Shown: positions 15,128 to 23,652, counted from the stretch's first letter. The stretch is 38,064 bases of DNA from Planctomycetota bacterium (GCA_026184295.1 JAHCJK010000036.1:1-38064); one strand, 5' to 3'. Translations and numbers: made by a program. Notes: generated by a model from the sequence alone, not told the origin.

Positions 15128-16390
15128 ATGGCCGGATGGAAAGCGGGGTACGCGGAAAAGGTCGTCACGCCGCCGATGGGGGTCGCGCTGGCGGGCTACG
15201 GGCTCAAGCCCCTGCGCCGCGCCGAAGCGGTGCTCGACGAACTGCTCGCCCGCGCGATCGTGCTCGACGACGGCACGCGCAAGGCGGTCCTCTGCAGCGT
15301 GGACATCATCTCGCTCAGCGCCGCGCTGGTGGCCGCCGTGCGCGCGCGCGTCCAGAAGGACCTGAACATCCCGCCGGAAGCGGTGATGATCTCGGCGACG
15401 CACTCGCACTCGGCCCCGACGGCCAGCTACTTCCGGCAGTGGGGCGCGATCAGCCCCGAGTACGTCCGCACGCTCGAACAGCGCATCGGCGAGACGATCG
15501 TCGAAGCCGCCGGCAAGGCCGCCGACGCGGACCTCGGCTTTGGCGCGATCGAGGCGCCGGGCCCGGCGATGAACCGCGTGCGCAAGGACGGCCCGGTCGA
15601 TCGCACGCTGCGCCTGCTGGCCGCGCGCGATCCCGCGACGCGGAAGCCGCGCTTCCTGGCGGGGCACTACGCGCTGCATCCGGTCTGCATGAGCCCCGAG
15701 AGCCGCTTCGTCTCGGCCGATTTCCCCGGGCGCATGGTCCGCGACCTCGAACGCGCCGTCCCCGAGATGAAGGCCGTCTTCTTCCAGGGCGCGCTCGGCG
15801 ACATCAACCCCGAGGGCGTTTTTAAAGGCGTGGACGCCGCGCAGGACCACGGCCGCCTGCTGGCCGAACGCGCGCGCGAAGGACTGGAAGGTCTCGCCTT
15901 CGGCACGCGCGCCGAACTGGCCTTCGCGCGCACGACCTGCGAACTCCCGCTCGATCCGGACGAAGCTCGCCGCGAGGCGCTCGCCTACATCTTTCAGGGC
16001 ACGGTCCGCAAAGATCACGCGTGGATCGCGACCGGCGGCTTCCTGCGCGAATGGGCCCACGAGGTCCTCGCCGTGCTCGCCGCGAACCCACCCGCGGCGC
16101 TCTCATGCGAAGTCCAGGCCATCCGCGTGGGCGATGCCGCGATCCTGGGCCTGCCCGGCGAAATCTACACGCTGATCGGCCAGGAAATCCGCAAACGCTC
16201 GCCTTTCAAGCACACCTGGGTCGTCGGCTTCGCCAACGGCAACATCGGCTACGTCGCCGATCCGCGCGATTACGAGATCGAGACGTACGCCTCGCACATG
16301 ACGCCGAAGATTTACGGCTATCTCCCGTTCAAGCCGAGCGCATGGGAGTCGATGGTGGAAGCGGGCGTGAAGGCGCTTGAAGGACTCTAG
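15128..16390 (+). CDS. Neutral/alkaline non-lysosomal ceramidase-like protein
   Basis: A 420-aa protein starting at ATG 15128, with GAGGAGG six bases upstream. It resembles the catalytic domain of the neutral ceramidase family (PF04734): an N-terminal GYAEKVVTPPMGVALAGYG, the metal-binding SATHSHSAPTASYF, HYALHPVCM, and FQGALGDINPEG, the equivalent of the family's GD(V/I)(S/N)P motif. True ceramidases hydrolyse the N-acyl bond of ceramide and are secreted. This one has no signal peptide and lacks the C-terminal Ig-like domain, as do many planctomycete relatives whose substrates are unknown. Zinc-dependent amide hydrolysis is a fair guess. It probably forms a transcription unit with the upstream aminotransferase and ends just before repeat copy 3. 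Confidence 0.85.
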   Translation: MAGWKAGYAEKVVTPPMGVALAGYGLKPLRRAEAVLDELLARAIVLDDGTRKAVLCSVDIISLSAALVAAVRARVQKDLNIPPEAVMISATHSHSAPTASYFRQWGAISPEYVRTLEQRIGETIVEAAGKAADADLGFGAIEAPGPAMNRVRKDGPVDRTLRLLAARDPATRKPRFLAGHYALHPVCMSPESRFVSADFPGRMVRDLERAVPEMKAVFFQGALGDINPEGVFKGVDAAQDHGRLLAERAREGLEGLAFGTRAELAFARTTCELPLDPDEARREALAYIFQGTVRKDHAWIATGGFLREWAHEVLAVLAANPPAALSCEVQAIRVGDAAILGLPGEIYTLIGQEIRKRSPFKHTWVVGFANGNIGYVADPRDYEIETYASHMTPKIYGYLPFKPSAWESMVEAGVKALEGL

Positions 16391-16395
16391 CGATC

Positions 16396-16527
16396 CAGGG
16401 GACAGGGATCAGAGATCAGGGATCAGGGATCAGGGATGGAGCGGCTTCGCCGCCCTTTCATGAAAAAAGCAGCGCGCCAGCGCTGCTCCTTCCCTGAATC
16501 CTAAATCCTGACCCCTGACCCCTGCCG
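16396..16527. repeat. Dispersed iteron-palindrome repeat, copy 3
   Basis: Copy 3, in the same orientation as copy 2. Iterons CAGGGGACAGGGATCAG..., hairpin GGAGCGGCTTCGCCGCC, an A-rich spacer, hairpin AGCAGCGC-GCCA-GCGCTGCT, then TCCCTGAATCC... and the terminal CCCCTGCCG at 16519-16527. It lies between two convergent genes. The right end overlaps the last nine codons, including the stop, of the mutarotase-like gene. Confidence 0.85.
16463..16487 (-). terminator. Intrinsic terminator inside repeat copy 3
   Basis: On the minus strand the stem AGCAGCGC/GCGCTGCT with a four-base loop is followed by TTTTTT. It lies 14 bases after the stop of the mutarotase-like gene and points the right way to end its transcript, as the matching hairpin of copy 1 does for its own upstream gene. 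Confidence 0.65.
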
Positions 16528-17571
16528 ATACCGGCAGCGTCCGTCCTTATCCACGCTCTTCACCGGCTTGCCGTTTGGGATCGCGAAGGCCAGGAAGCGC
16601 GCGCTGAGTTTCCCGTGCGCGGGGATGCGGGGGAGTTTCTCGCCGCGTTCGCGGGCGAAGGGGAAGTTCGAGAACGGCTCGATGGCGGTCGCGTACGCGC
16701 GGCCGAACATCGGGGACTTGCGCCCCGCGTTGGCCTCCTGCCAGATCCAGACGACGGGAAAGCGCTTGGCGTCCCACTGCATCCCGAAGCCGACGTCGAG
16801 CTTCTTGTTCGCGATCGCGAACCAGCCGTCGGTCAGGTTCTCGAGATACAGCATGCGGCCCTTGCGCGAATTCGGCGGCAGGGCCTTCGAGAAATCTTCC
16901 TGCTGGCCCTTGGGGTTGATGCCGACCGGCCAGGTCGTCTTGTGCTTCAGTTCCACGCGCACGGACTTCGTCGGCGCGTACATCACGCAGTCCTTGCCCA
17001 AAAACGGCGCGCCGAACGCGGGATGATGGCCCCACATCACGTCGAGCGTCTCGGGGCTGACGTTGTGCGCGGTCTCTTCGATCTCCAGCACCGGCGAACC
17101 GGCCGTCAGCGTCATCGTCCGTTCGAGCACGAACGGCGTCAGGCGCGTGCGCACGCTGAAGGTGACGCTGACGCGTTCGGGGCGGTCGTCTTCGACGCGC
17201 ACGTCCCACGGCAGGCCCCACACTTCGCCGTGCATCGGCTGGCGGCCGCCGTGCACGTCTTCCGGGCGCGAGCCGTGCGGGAAGAGTTCCTGCCAGCCGC
17301 CGAAGTAGAAGTCGCCGAAGTTCATGCGCGCATCGCCGGGCGGATAGCTGGTCGCCTGCGGGCGCGGGCCGGTGGGATTGGCCCACATGAAATCGACGTC
17401 CTTGGGCTTGTAGAGGAACTCCGCGATGTCGGCGCCCTTGTCGGCGAGCACCGTGATGCGCAGCAGCTCGTTCTGCAGGGTCACCGCGCGGTAGCCCCAC
17501 AGCGTCAGGTCGGTCTCGACGCGGCAGCCATGGTTGCGCTTGGGCAGGAAATACGGCTTCGGGATCGGCAT
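16501..17571 (-). CDS. Aldose 1-epimerase-like (galactose mutarotase fold) protein
   Basis: A 356-aa protein; start 17571 (MPIPKPYF) with AAGGA eight bases upstream. The beta-sandwich pattern fits galactose mutarotase-like sugar-binding proteins: VTLQNELLRITVLADKGADI near the N-terminus, GGWQELFPHGS, MHGEVWGLPW, a middle strand region ending MWGHHPAFGAPFL, and PVVWIWQEANAGR. HGE and GHHPAFG supply the histidines expected at the active site. Members interconvert anomers or bind carbohydrates; the precise sugar is unknown. There is no signal peptide, so it should be cytoplasmic. The last eight residues (RQGSGVRI) and the stop codon are encoded by repeat copy 3, so the original C-terminus has been replaced or extended. 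Confidence 0.8.
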   Translation of the reverse strand: MPIPKPYFLPKRNHGCRVETDLTLWGYRAVTLQNELLRITVLADKGADIAEFLYKPKDVDFMWANPTGPRPQATSYPPGDARMNFGDFYFGGWQELFPHGSRPEDVHGGRQPMHGEVWGLPWDVRVEDDRPERVSVTFSVRTRLTPFVLERTMTLTAGSPVLEIEETAHNVSPETLDVMWGHHPAFGAPFLGKDCVMYAPTKSVRVELKHKTTWPVGINPKGQQEDFSKALPPNSRKGRMLYLENLTDGWFAIANKKLDVGFGMQWDAKRFPVVWIWQEANAGRKSPMFGRAYATAIEPFSNFPFARERGEKLPRIPAHGKLSARFLAFAIPNGKPVKSVDKDGRCRYRQGSGVRI

Positions 17572-17642
17572 CGTCGGATTCCTTGAAGGTTCAGAACGGT
17601 TTAGTCGAGCCGCCCGGAGGCGCAACGGCAAGGGCGCGCGCG

Positions 17643-17918
17643 TCAGGCCTTCGGGCCGTAGGTCTTTCGGAAATCTTCACGAAGTTTCCAGCGCCAGTAG
17701 TACCCCCACGCGACGCCGGACAGGACAAGCGCCACGCCGGACAGCACGCCGATCCAGGCGCGTTCACTCGTCAGCGTGCCGACGCGCCCGACGATCCACG
17801 CGATGACGCTGAGCGCCGCGACGATCAACCCCAGGCGCGTCAGCCAGCGCTGCGCGGCCGCCGCCGTGACGCGAAAGCCGGCGCGAAAATCGAAAATGGG
17901 GTTGCCGGTATCACTCAC
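17643..17918 (-). CDS. Small membrane protein with two helices, unknown function
   Basis: A 91-aa protein. The GTG start at 17918 was chosen because AGAGG lies seven bases upstream and because it overlaps the preceding gene's stop by eight bases, a usual arrangement for translational coupling. Two hydrophobic segments are visible: LGLIVAALSVIAWIVGRVG and WIGVLSGVALVLSGVAWGYY. The C-terminus is basic (KLREDFRKTYGPKA) and the N-terminus short and soluble. I do not recognise a family. It is probably co-expressed with the four-helix protein upstream and lies 71 bases before the mutarotase-like gene. Confidence 0.65.
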   Translation of the reverse strand: MSDTGNPIFDFRAGFRVTAAAAQRWLTRLGLIVAALSVIAWIVGRVGTLTSERAWIGVLSGVALVLSGVAWGYYWRWKLREDFRKTYGPKA

Positions 17919-18357
17919 GCAGGCGCCTCTTTTTGGGCGAATCCTTCCAGACCAGCCAGACGAGCAGCGCTGGAATGAAGAGCATGAAATCAAGCAGCAG
18001 GAAGACGACCAGAATGATAGTCCGCGGCCACGCTTTCGCAGCCCACTTTTGGTGGCGGAAGACGCCCACGGCGAGCACGAAGCAGATGGCCTTGATCACA
18101 AAACAGATCGCGGCGGGCCAGATCAATTCCTCGGGATGAAACCTGCTCACCGTGGTCCGCAGCAGGGACAGATGGACCGCGTACGCGAACACCGCCAACA
18201 TGATCTCCGCCAGCCCCGCCTGCCAATGATTCGGCGGGTCGAGCGGCGGGGCCACTTCGCCGAGCCAAGTGCCCAGCCTGTGCAATACCACACACGGCAG
18301 CACGACAAAGAGGCCGACGCAGGCGAAGCCATAAACAATTCCGAGGACGGTTTCCAA
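17911..18357 (-). CDS. Small polytopic membrane protein, unknown function
   Basis: A 148-aa protein with four hydrophobic segments (ETVLGIVYGFACVGLFVVLP, LAEIMLAVFAYAVHLSLL, LIWPAAICFVIKAICFVLAV, TIILVVFLLLDFMLFIPALL) and a basic end KKRRLRE. No ATG is available; TTG at 18357 is chosen because AAGGAGGAG lies five bases upstream, and the only longer start, TTG 18399, has no such site. It diverges from pgk and overlaps the next small membrane gene by eight bases. I see no catalytic motif and do not recognise the family. Confidence 0.65.
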   Translation of the reverse strand: METVLGIVYGFACVGLFVVLPCVVLHRLGTWLGEVAPPLDPPNHWQAGLAEIMLAVFAYAVHLSLLRTTVSRFHPEELIWPAAICFVIKAICFVLAVGVFRHQKWAAKAWPRTIILVVFLLLDFMLFIPALLVWLVWKDSPKKRRLRE

Positions 18358-18449
18358 TCTCTCCTCCTTGAACCGCCTTGCGCCGGATAGTACGCTCAAG
18401 CGGCTTTCGCCTTCGCGGAATTGTACCAGACCTTTCGAGAGGAGCTGCC

Positions 18450-19631
18450 ATGCCCATCAAGAGCCTGAAGGACCTGAACGTTTCCGGCAAGCGCGTGCTC
18501 TGCCGCGTCGATTTCAACGTCACCCGCGACAAGAAGACCGGCGCGATCACCGACGATTCGCGCGTCGTCGCCGCGCTGCCCACGATCAACGACCTGACCT
18601 CCCGCGGCGCGAAGGTGATCCTGTGCAGCCACTTCGGCCGTCCGAAGGGCCGCGACGCGGCGCTGACGCTCAAGCCCGTCGCCGAAAACCTGGCCAGGCA
18701 CCTCGGCAAGCCCGTCGCCTTCGCCGACGACTGCGTCGGCGAGCCCGCGAGCAAAGCCGTCGCGGCGATGAAGGGCGGCGACGTCCTGCTGCTTGAAAAT
18801 CTGCGCTACCACGAAGGCGAGGAAGGCGACGATGCGGCCTTCGCGAAGCAGCTTGCCGGCCTGGCCGATTGCTACGTGAACGATGCCTTCGGCGCCGCGC
18901 ACCGCGCCCACGCCAGCGTCCACGCCGCCGCCAAGCTCTTTGCCGACCGCGCGGCCGGGTACCTGATGCAGAAGGAAGTCGAGTACCTCACCAAGGCGCT
19001 GAAAAGCCCCGAGCATCCGTTCGTCGCGATTCTGGGCGGCGCGAAGGTGAGCGACAAGATTCAGGTGATCGAGAGCCTCCTGCCGATCTGCGACACGCTC
19101 CTGATCGGCGGCGCGATGGCCTACACGTTCCTGAAGGCGCAGGGCCTGCCGACCGGCAAGTCGCTCGTCGAGCCCGACCAGATCGAGACCGCGAAGAAAG
19201 TCCTGGGGCTCGCGAAGGAGAAGGGCAAGAAGCTGCTGCTGCCCGTCGATCACGCCGTCGCGGACAAGCTTGAGAAGGGCGTCGCGAGCGAGATCGTCGC
19301 CGGCGACCAGATTCCGGACGGCAAGATGGCGCTCGACATCGGGCCCAGGACCGCGGAGGCCTACGCGAAGGAGATTGCGACCGCGAAGATGATCGTCTGG
19401 AACGGGCCGCAGGGCGTCTTCGAGATTCCGCCCTTCGACCAGGGCACGACGGCGGTCGCCAAGGCCGTCGCGGGCGCGAAGGCGACCTCCATCGTCGGCG
19501 GCGGCGAGTCCGTCGCGGCGGTGAAGAAGGCCGGCATCGCGGACAAGATCACCCACATCAGCACCGGCGGCGGGGCGAGCCTCGAGTTCCTCGAAGGCCA
19601 GACCCTCCCCGGCGTGGCCGCACTCGGCTGA
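18450..19631 (+). CDS. pgk: Phosphoglycerate kinase
   Basis: A 393-aa glycolytic enzyme that transfers phosphate between 1,3-bisphosphoglycerate and ADP. Motifs: [12 protein letters not shown] near the N-terminus, [58 protein letters not shown] and the C-terminal [12 protein letters not shown] and [15 protein letters not shown]. Length and domain order are typical. One small variation is Gln in WNGPQGVFE where Met is commoner. GAGAGGAG precedes the ATG by five bases. No gapA or tpiA is next to it; it is a single-gene unit with its own terminator. Confidence 0.98.
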   Translation: MPIKSLKDLNVSGKRVLCRVDFNVTRDKKTGAITDDSRVVAALPTINDLTSRGAKVILCSHFGRPKGRDAALTLKPVAENLARHLGKPVAFADDCVGEPASKAVAAMKGGDVLLLENLRYHEGEEGDDAAFAKQLAGLADCYVNDAFGAAHRAHASVHAAAKLFADRAAGYLMQKEVEYLTKALKSPEHPFVAILGGAKVSDKIQVIESLLPICDTLLIGGAMAYTFLKAQGLPTGKSLVEPDQIETAKKVLGLAKEKGKKLLLPVDHAVADKLEKGVASEIVAGDQIPDGKMALDIGPRTAEAYAKEIATAKMIVWNGPQGVFEIPPFDQGTTAVAKAVAGAKATSIVGGGESVAAVKKAGIADKITHISTGGGASLEFLEGQTLPGVAALG

Positions 19632-19662
19632 GCCTGGCCGGTCCAGAGCCTGAAGTACCTTT

Positions 19663-19691
19663 AAGCCGGTGCCGAGCGCACCGGCTTTTTT
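19663..19691 (+). terminator. Intrinsic terminator of pgk
   Basis: AAGCCGGTG (19663-19671), a seven-base loop and CACCGGCTT (19679-19687) followed by TTTT, about 30 bases after the pgk stop. Confidence 0.9.
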
Positions 19692-20054
19692 CCGGATCGA
19701 TCCCTTCTCTACGGCGTTTCGGGCCAGCGCCGACCCCGTCCCGACGCAATATAAGGAGAGGGCCGAAGTATTATTGCGATTTTCGGGTAATTGACTGTTC
19801 ATCGGCCCTCAAGAATTACGATACATTCCATTAGTGGGTGGGGCCCCCTCTTTTGCACTATTACTTGTGCAAAAGCCCCCGCCAATCGTCGGAGTCCGCG
19901 CATCGTGTCATCCCGCGGTCCATTAAAACCCTCAAGTTCCGACCGCACTCGTGCCGAAGGGAAAAAGCACACACGAGACGTAACGCGCGTGTCCAAAAAG
20001 CGTTCGGCCGCGCGCGCGAAGGACGGAAAGAGGCCCAGGGGGGGAGCACCGTCC
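19692..20054 (+). other. Leader/promoter region of the TPR gene
   Basis: A 363-base stretch without a convincing gene. Its first half is visibly AT-richer than the surroundings. It holds a possible -35 TTGACT (19791-19796) with no good -10 at normal spacing, and the inverted repeat listed separately. The stretch 19989-20054 is open in the frame of the TPR gene, but its codons (AGG, AGG, GGG, GGA, GCA) are unlike those of the gene, so it is treated as untranslated. Confidence 0.4.
19850..19875. promoter_or_regulatory. Perfect 9-bp inverted repeat upstream of the TPR gene
   Basis: CTTTTGCAC, an eight-base AT-rich spacer and GTGCAAAAG. This could be a dimer operator or an RNA hairpin in the leader; no T tract follows the right arm, so a terminator is unlikely. 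It lies about 180 bases before the chosen start codon. Confidence 0.5.
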
Positions 20055-21719
20055 GTGCCCAACATCACGACCGTCACGCCCAAGCCGTACCGCAAACCCA
20101 ACGTTCACAAGCGCGCGCGCATGCCGCAGAACGCCCGCCACGTGGACATCCACCCGCTCGACCGCGCCATCGCCGAACTGCGCAACGAACTCGCGCGCTC
20201 GCCCGGCGACGCCACGCTGCACGCGCGGCTCGGCGCGCTCCATTATCGCCGCGGCGACCTGCCCGAAGCCGAAGGCTACTACCGCCGCGCGGTCGAACTG
20301 AGCCCGCAGCGGCCGGCGTTCCACAACAACCTCGGCAACGTGCTCTGCGACCTCGGACGCATGAAGGAAGGCATTCTCTGCTACGAGACCGCGATGGCGC
20401 TCGAAAAGAACGCCGCGCCCGCCAAGGGCCCCAGCGCCGAAGCCGAGACCAACCTGGAACTCGCGCGCCGCGAGTACCGCCTGATCCACGAACGCATCGA
20501 GTACCTCGAAAAGGCCGTGCAGCTCGACGTCGGCTCCTCCGAAGCGCTGAACGCGCTCGGCGCCGGCTACCTGCTGCGCGCGCAGCGCGAGAAGGCGCTC
20601 GCCGCCTTCCGCAAGTCCGCGAAGCTCGACCCGCGCAATCCGTACGCCGCCCGCAACGTCGCCTTCGCGCACACGCTGGACCTCGCCGGCGCCGGCGACC
20701 TGACCGGCGCGCTGGCCGAACTGGCCGAATGCGCCGTGCGCTTCCCCAACGAAGCGCGCCTCTTCATCCACCAGGGCGAACTGCTCGAAAACGCCGGATT
20801 GCTCGACGAAGCCGAAGAGAAGTACCGCCGCGCGCTCAAGGCCGACCCGCGCTGCCTGGAAGCCTACGACCTGCTCGGGCGCATCCGCGAAGCCCTGGGC
20901 ATGACCCACGTGAAGGACGAAAGCGCCCGCGACGTCGCCGCCGCCACCGCGCGCCTGGAACGCTCCGCGCGCGGCACGCGCGGGAAAGAAGGCGAACGTT
21001 CCGGCGCAGGTCCGCTGTACGACCTGGCCTTTGTTCCCGCGGCGCAGGCGCGCTTCATGCGCCAGGCGATTCCCGAATCCGCGAACGTGGACGCGCTGCT
21101 GCGCGAAGCGATCCGCCTGGCCGAAGCGGGCGGGCCGAGCCACCACGCCGCCGCCGCGCAGGCCGCCATGCTGCGCGCGCAACTGCTGGAAGCCGAAGGC
21201 CGCCGCGACGAAGCCGCCGTGGTGCTCGACGAAGCCTGCGCGCGCCACCCCAACGCCGGGCGCCCGTGGATGGAACGCGGCAGCCTGGCGCTGCGCATGG
21301 GCGAGATCGCGCTCGCGGTGGACGCGTTCGAACGCGCGACCGTCGCCGAACCGCAGGATGCCGTCGCCTACCACTCGCTGCGCTTCGCGTTCGAAGGTTA
21401 CCGCCGCTACCGCACCGAGCGCGTGCGCTTCGAATCCGCGATGAAGAACAATCCCAACGACCCGCTCGCGCACTACCACCTCGCGCTCTCGTCGCTTTCG
21501 GTGCTCAAGGACGAGGAAGCGCTCTTCCACTTCACCCGCGCGCTGGAACTCGACCCGCGCCTGAGCGACGCGGCGTGCGGGCGCGCGCGCGTGCTGCAGC
21601 GGCAGGGGCATCTCAAGGACGCGAAGGACGCGTACGCTCGCGCGCTGGAGATCGATCCCGCGTGCGGCGAAGCGCAGCGCGCGCTGCAGCTCTTCCAGGC
21701 AAAACGCACGCTTTCGTGA
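20055..21719 (+). CDS. Tetratricopeptide repeat protein
   Basis: A 554-aa protein with many TPR-type helix pairs over most of its length, for example LHARLGALHYRRGDLPEAEG, FHNNLGNVLCDLGRMKEGIL, ALNALGAGYLLRAQREKALA, LFIHQGELLENAGLLDEAEE and a C-terminal set ending HLKDAKDAYARALEIDP. The N-terminal 40 residues are basic and disordered-looking. There is no signal peptide and no membrane helix, so it is probably a cytoplasmic scaffold. The GTG at 20055 is preferred because AGGGGGGGAG lies about eight bases upstream and codon use becomes typical from there; GTG 19989 and ATG 20121 are alternatives. The partner and process are unknown. Confidence 0.8.
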   Translation: MPNITTVTPKPYRKPNVHKRARMPQNARHVDIHPLDRAIAELRNELARSPGDATLHARLGALHYRRGDLPEAEGYYRRAVELSPQRPAFHNNLGNVLCDLGRMKEGILCYETAMALEKNAAPAKGPSAEAETNLELARREYRLIHERIEYLEKAVQLDVGSSEALNALGAGYLLRAQREKALAAFRKSAKLDPRNPYAARNVAFAHTLDLAGAGDLTGALAELAECAVRFPNEARLFIHQGELLENAGLLDEAEEKYRRALKADPRCLEAYDLLGRIREALGMTHVKDESARDVAAATARLERSARGTRGKEGERSGAGPLYDLAFVPAAQARFMRQAIPESANVDALLREAIRLAEAGGPSHHAAAAQAAMLRAQLLEAEGRRDEAAVVLDEACARHPNAGRPWMERGSLALRMGEIALAVDAFERATVAEPQDAVAYHSLRFAFEGYRRYRTERVRFESAMKNNPNDPLAHYHLALSSLSVLKDEEALFHFTRALELDPRLSDAACGRARVLQRQGHLKDAKDAYARALEIDPACGEAQRALQLFQAKRTLS

Positions 21720-22238
21720 CGAAAAAAGGTGTTACGCTTTGCGTAATACACGCTTTTCGACGCGCGGCGTTCCAAAAATTTTTCGGACTAACCCCTTGAC
21801 GAAAACCGTCGCGATGAGGTAACAACGTATCCGTGCACATGAACAACAGCACTGCACGCGCGAATTTTGCGCGGAAAATGACCTGCGATTTCCACGCTGG
21901 CCGCGCGAGCCGGATTCTTTCGCGCGAAATTCCCGCATCGAATCAGTTTCCTTTCCGCAGCCCGACGGATGCCGTTCGTGGCTTGCGTTCGTCCGCCCCG
22001 CAGCCGCACGCGTCGTTCCCTCCCTGCGCCCGCACAGGCGACCGGGAACCGACCGCGTTCGCGCTTGATCGGAAACGGCCCGTAGGCCGGTTGGCGCACG
22101 CGCGCAAGAAGACCGTCGAGGTTCGGGAAGGTGGCAAAGCCGCCGGGGCGTCCGGATGCATCGGATGCGCTGACCTTTCGCCCGGCGCAACATCGGACCC
22201 GCACAGCCAACCGGGATCCGGGAAAGGAGCGTAGTACC
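21720..22238 (+). other. Long gene-poor region upstream of the microprotein
   Basis: A 519-base stretch in which I find no convincing gene. It contains a hairpin just after the TPR gene (GTGTTACGC-TTT-GCGTAATACAC, 21729-21751, followed by GCTTTTC, a weak terminator candidate), a possible promoter (TTGACG 21796-21801, 18 bases, TAACAA 21820-21825) and a palindrome TTTCGCGCGAAA near 21930. If that promoter is real, the microprotein message has a leader of about 400 nt, or this region encodes a separate small RNA. Confidence 0.4.
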
Positions 22239-22304
22239 ATGGCGACGAAGAAGAAGAAGGCCACGAAGAAGACGAAGAAGAAGACCACCAAGAAGAAGCG
22301 CTAG
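22239..22304 (+). CDS. 21-residue lysine-rich microprotein
   Basis: A very short frame beginning MATKKKKATKK and ending KKKR: 12 of 21 residues are Lys, 5 are Thr, one is Arg, and none is acidic or aromatic. AAAGGAG lies nine bases upstream of the ATG, and a strong intrinsic terminator follows the stop by 44 bases, so it looks like a real transcription and translation unit. The Lys/Thr/Ala pattern resembles the basic tails of histone H1-like and some ribosomal proteins, suggesting binding to nucleic acid (inference). I do not recognise a family this short. It could instead be an attenuator-type leader peptide, although no downstream gene on this strand would be controlled. Confidence 0.6.
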   Translation: MATKKKKATKKTKKKTTKKKR

Positions 22305-22348
22305 TGGCCATCCCGCCCATCGGCGGGGTTACGTTTCGCGGGCAAGCC

Positions 22349-22381
22349 GGGGCGGCGCATTGCGCCGCCCCTTCTTTTTTC
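22349..22381 (+). terminator. Intrinsic terminator after the microprotein
   Basis: GGGGCGGCGC-ATT-GCGCCGCCCC (22349-22371) followed by TTCTTTTTT. On this strand it ends the microprotein transcript. It abuts the stop codon of the convergent enolase-like gene at 22381. Confidence 0.9.
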
Positions 22382-23652
22382 TACGCGCCCGGCCACGGAT
22401 TCAGAGGCAGGCCCGTGCCCGATTCGATCGCCAGCAGGCGGTTGTATTTCGCCAGGCGTTCGGAGCGCGTGATCGAGCCGATCTTGATCTGGTCGCCGCC
22501 CCACCCCACCGCCAGATCCGCCAGCCAGTAGTCCTCCGTCTCGCCGCTGCGCGCGCTCACCGTCACCTTCCATCCCGCCGCGCGCGCAAGTTTGCACGCT
22601 TCCGCCGCTTCGCTCAGCGTGCCGATCTGGTTCACCTTCAGAAGCAGCGCGTCGCAGGCCTTTTCGCCCTGCGCGCGGCGGATGCGCGCGGGGTTCGTGC
22701 AGAGAAAATCGTCGCCCAGCACCAGCGCCTTGCCTTCCAGTCGCGCGCGCAGCGCCGGCCAGTGCGCCCAGTCGTCCTCAAAGAGCCCGTCCTCGACGCT
22801 CACGATCGGGTAACGCTCCACCCAGCCCGCCACGCGCTCGATCATCCCCGCGCTGTCCAGCCGCGCGCCGTCGATCTCGTACACGCCGCCGCTGTAAAAG
22901 TGGGTGCTCGCGACGTCGATGGCCAGGCTCACGTCGCGGCCGGGTTGCAGGCCCGCGGCGCGGATCGATTCGACGGCGTCCTCGAGCATCGCGTCCACCG
23001 TGGGGAAGCGCGGGGCCAACCCGCCCTCGTCGGCGCCCAGCGCGCGTTCCTTGTAGACGCGCTGAATCCGGTCGGCCGCGGCCTGGTAGACCGCGTAGGT
23101 CATGCTCAGCGCCTCGTCCATCGTGCGCGCCGACGCCGGCACCACCAGGACATCCTGAATGCAAACCTGCCCGCCGGCGTGCTTGCCGCCGCTGAAGAGG
23201 TTGATCGTCGGGCGCGGGAGGCTGTCGGGGTCGCGGTCGAGCAGTTCGCCGAAGTGCGCGAAGAGCGGTACGCCGCGTTCGACCCCGCACGCACGCGCGA
23301 AGGCGATGGACGCCGCCAGGATCGCGTTCGCGCCCAGGCGCGCCTTGTTCGGCGAGCCGTCGAGTTCGATCAGCGCGCGGTCGAATTCCGCCTGCGTGGC
23401 GAAGTCCTTGCCCGAGAGCGCCGCGTGCATCTCGCCGCGCACGTTCTGCACGGCCTTGCGGCAGCCGAGCCCGCGGTAGCGCTGCTGGTCGCCGTCGCGC
23501 AGTTCGAGCGCTTCGGCCGTGCCGGTCGAAGCGCCCGAGGGTACGCTGGCCTCGCCGGCCGCGCCGCTTCCCAACTGGCAACGCGCGGCCACCGTCGGGC
23601 GCCCGCGGCTGTCGAGCACTTCCATCGCATTCAGACTGCGCAGCGTCGGCAT
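22381..23652 (-). CDS. Enolase-family protein with altered active site
   Basis: A 423-aa protein that aligns with bacterial enolase from end to end: VPSGASTG (37-44), LELRDGDQQRYRGLG, the three metal-ligand sites D246, E287 and D314, base lysine K339 in LLLKVNQIGT, and K390 in DQIKIGS. Also kept are KHAG (H158) and ADEGG (E209). Two catalytic positions differ. The IQEF glutamate (E167 in E. coli) is Asp167 here (IQDVLV), and the histidine of SHRSGETED (H369 in E. coli) is Ala367 (SARSGETED). It may be a weak 2-phosphoglycerate dehydratase or a paralogue acting on a related phosphorylated acid (inference). The start lies one base after the kinase gene's stop (TGAGATG), so translation is coupled to it. 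Confidence 0.85.
   Translation of the reverse strand: MPTLRSLNAMEVLDSRGRPTVAARCQLGSGAAGEASVPSGASTGTAEALELRDGDQQRYRGLGCRKAVQNVRGEMHAALSGKDFATQAEFDRALIELDGSPNKARLGANAILAASIAFARACGVERGVPLFAHFGELLDRDPDSLPRPTINLFSGGKHAGGQVCIQDVLVVPASARTMDEALSMTYAVYQAAADRIQRVYKERALGADEGGLAPRFPTVDAMLEDAVESIRAAGLQPGRDVSLAIDVASTHFYSGGVYEIDGARLDSAGMIERVAGWVERYPIVSVEDGLFEDDWAHWPALRARLEGKALVLGDDFLCTNPARIRRAQGEKACDALLLKVNQIGTLSEAAEACKLARAAGWKVTVSARSGETEDYWLADLAVGWGGDQIKIGSITRSERLAKYNRLLAIESGTGLPLNPWPGA

Noticed and set aside
21833..22234. A possible 133-codon gene in the gap before the microprotein
   Set aside because: No ribosome binding site, atypical codon use and no domain-like pattern; overlapping minus-strand frames in the same stretch are equally poor.
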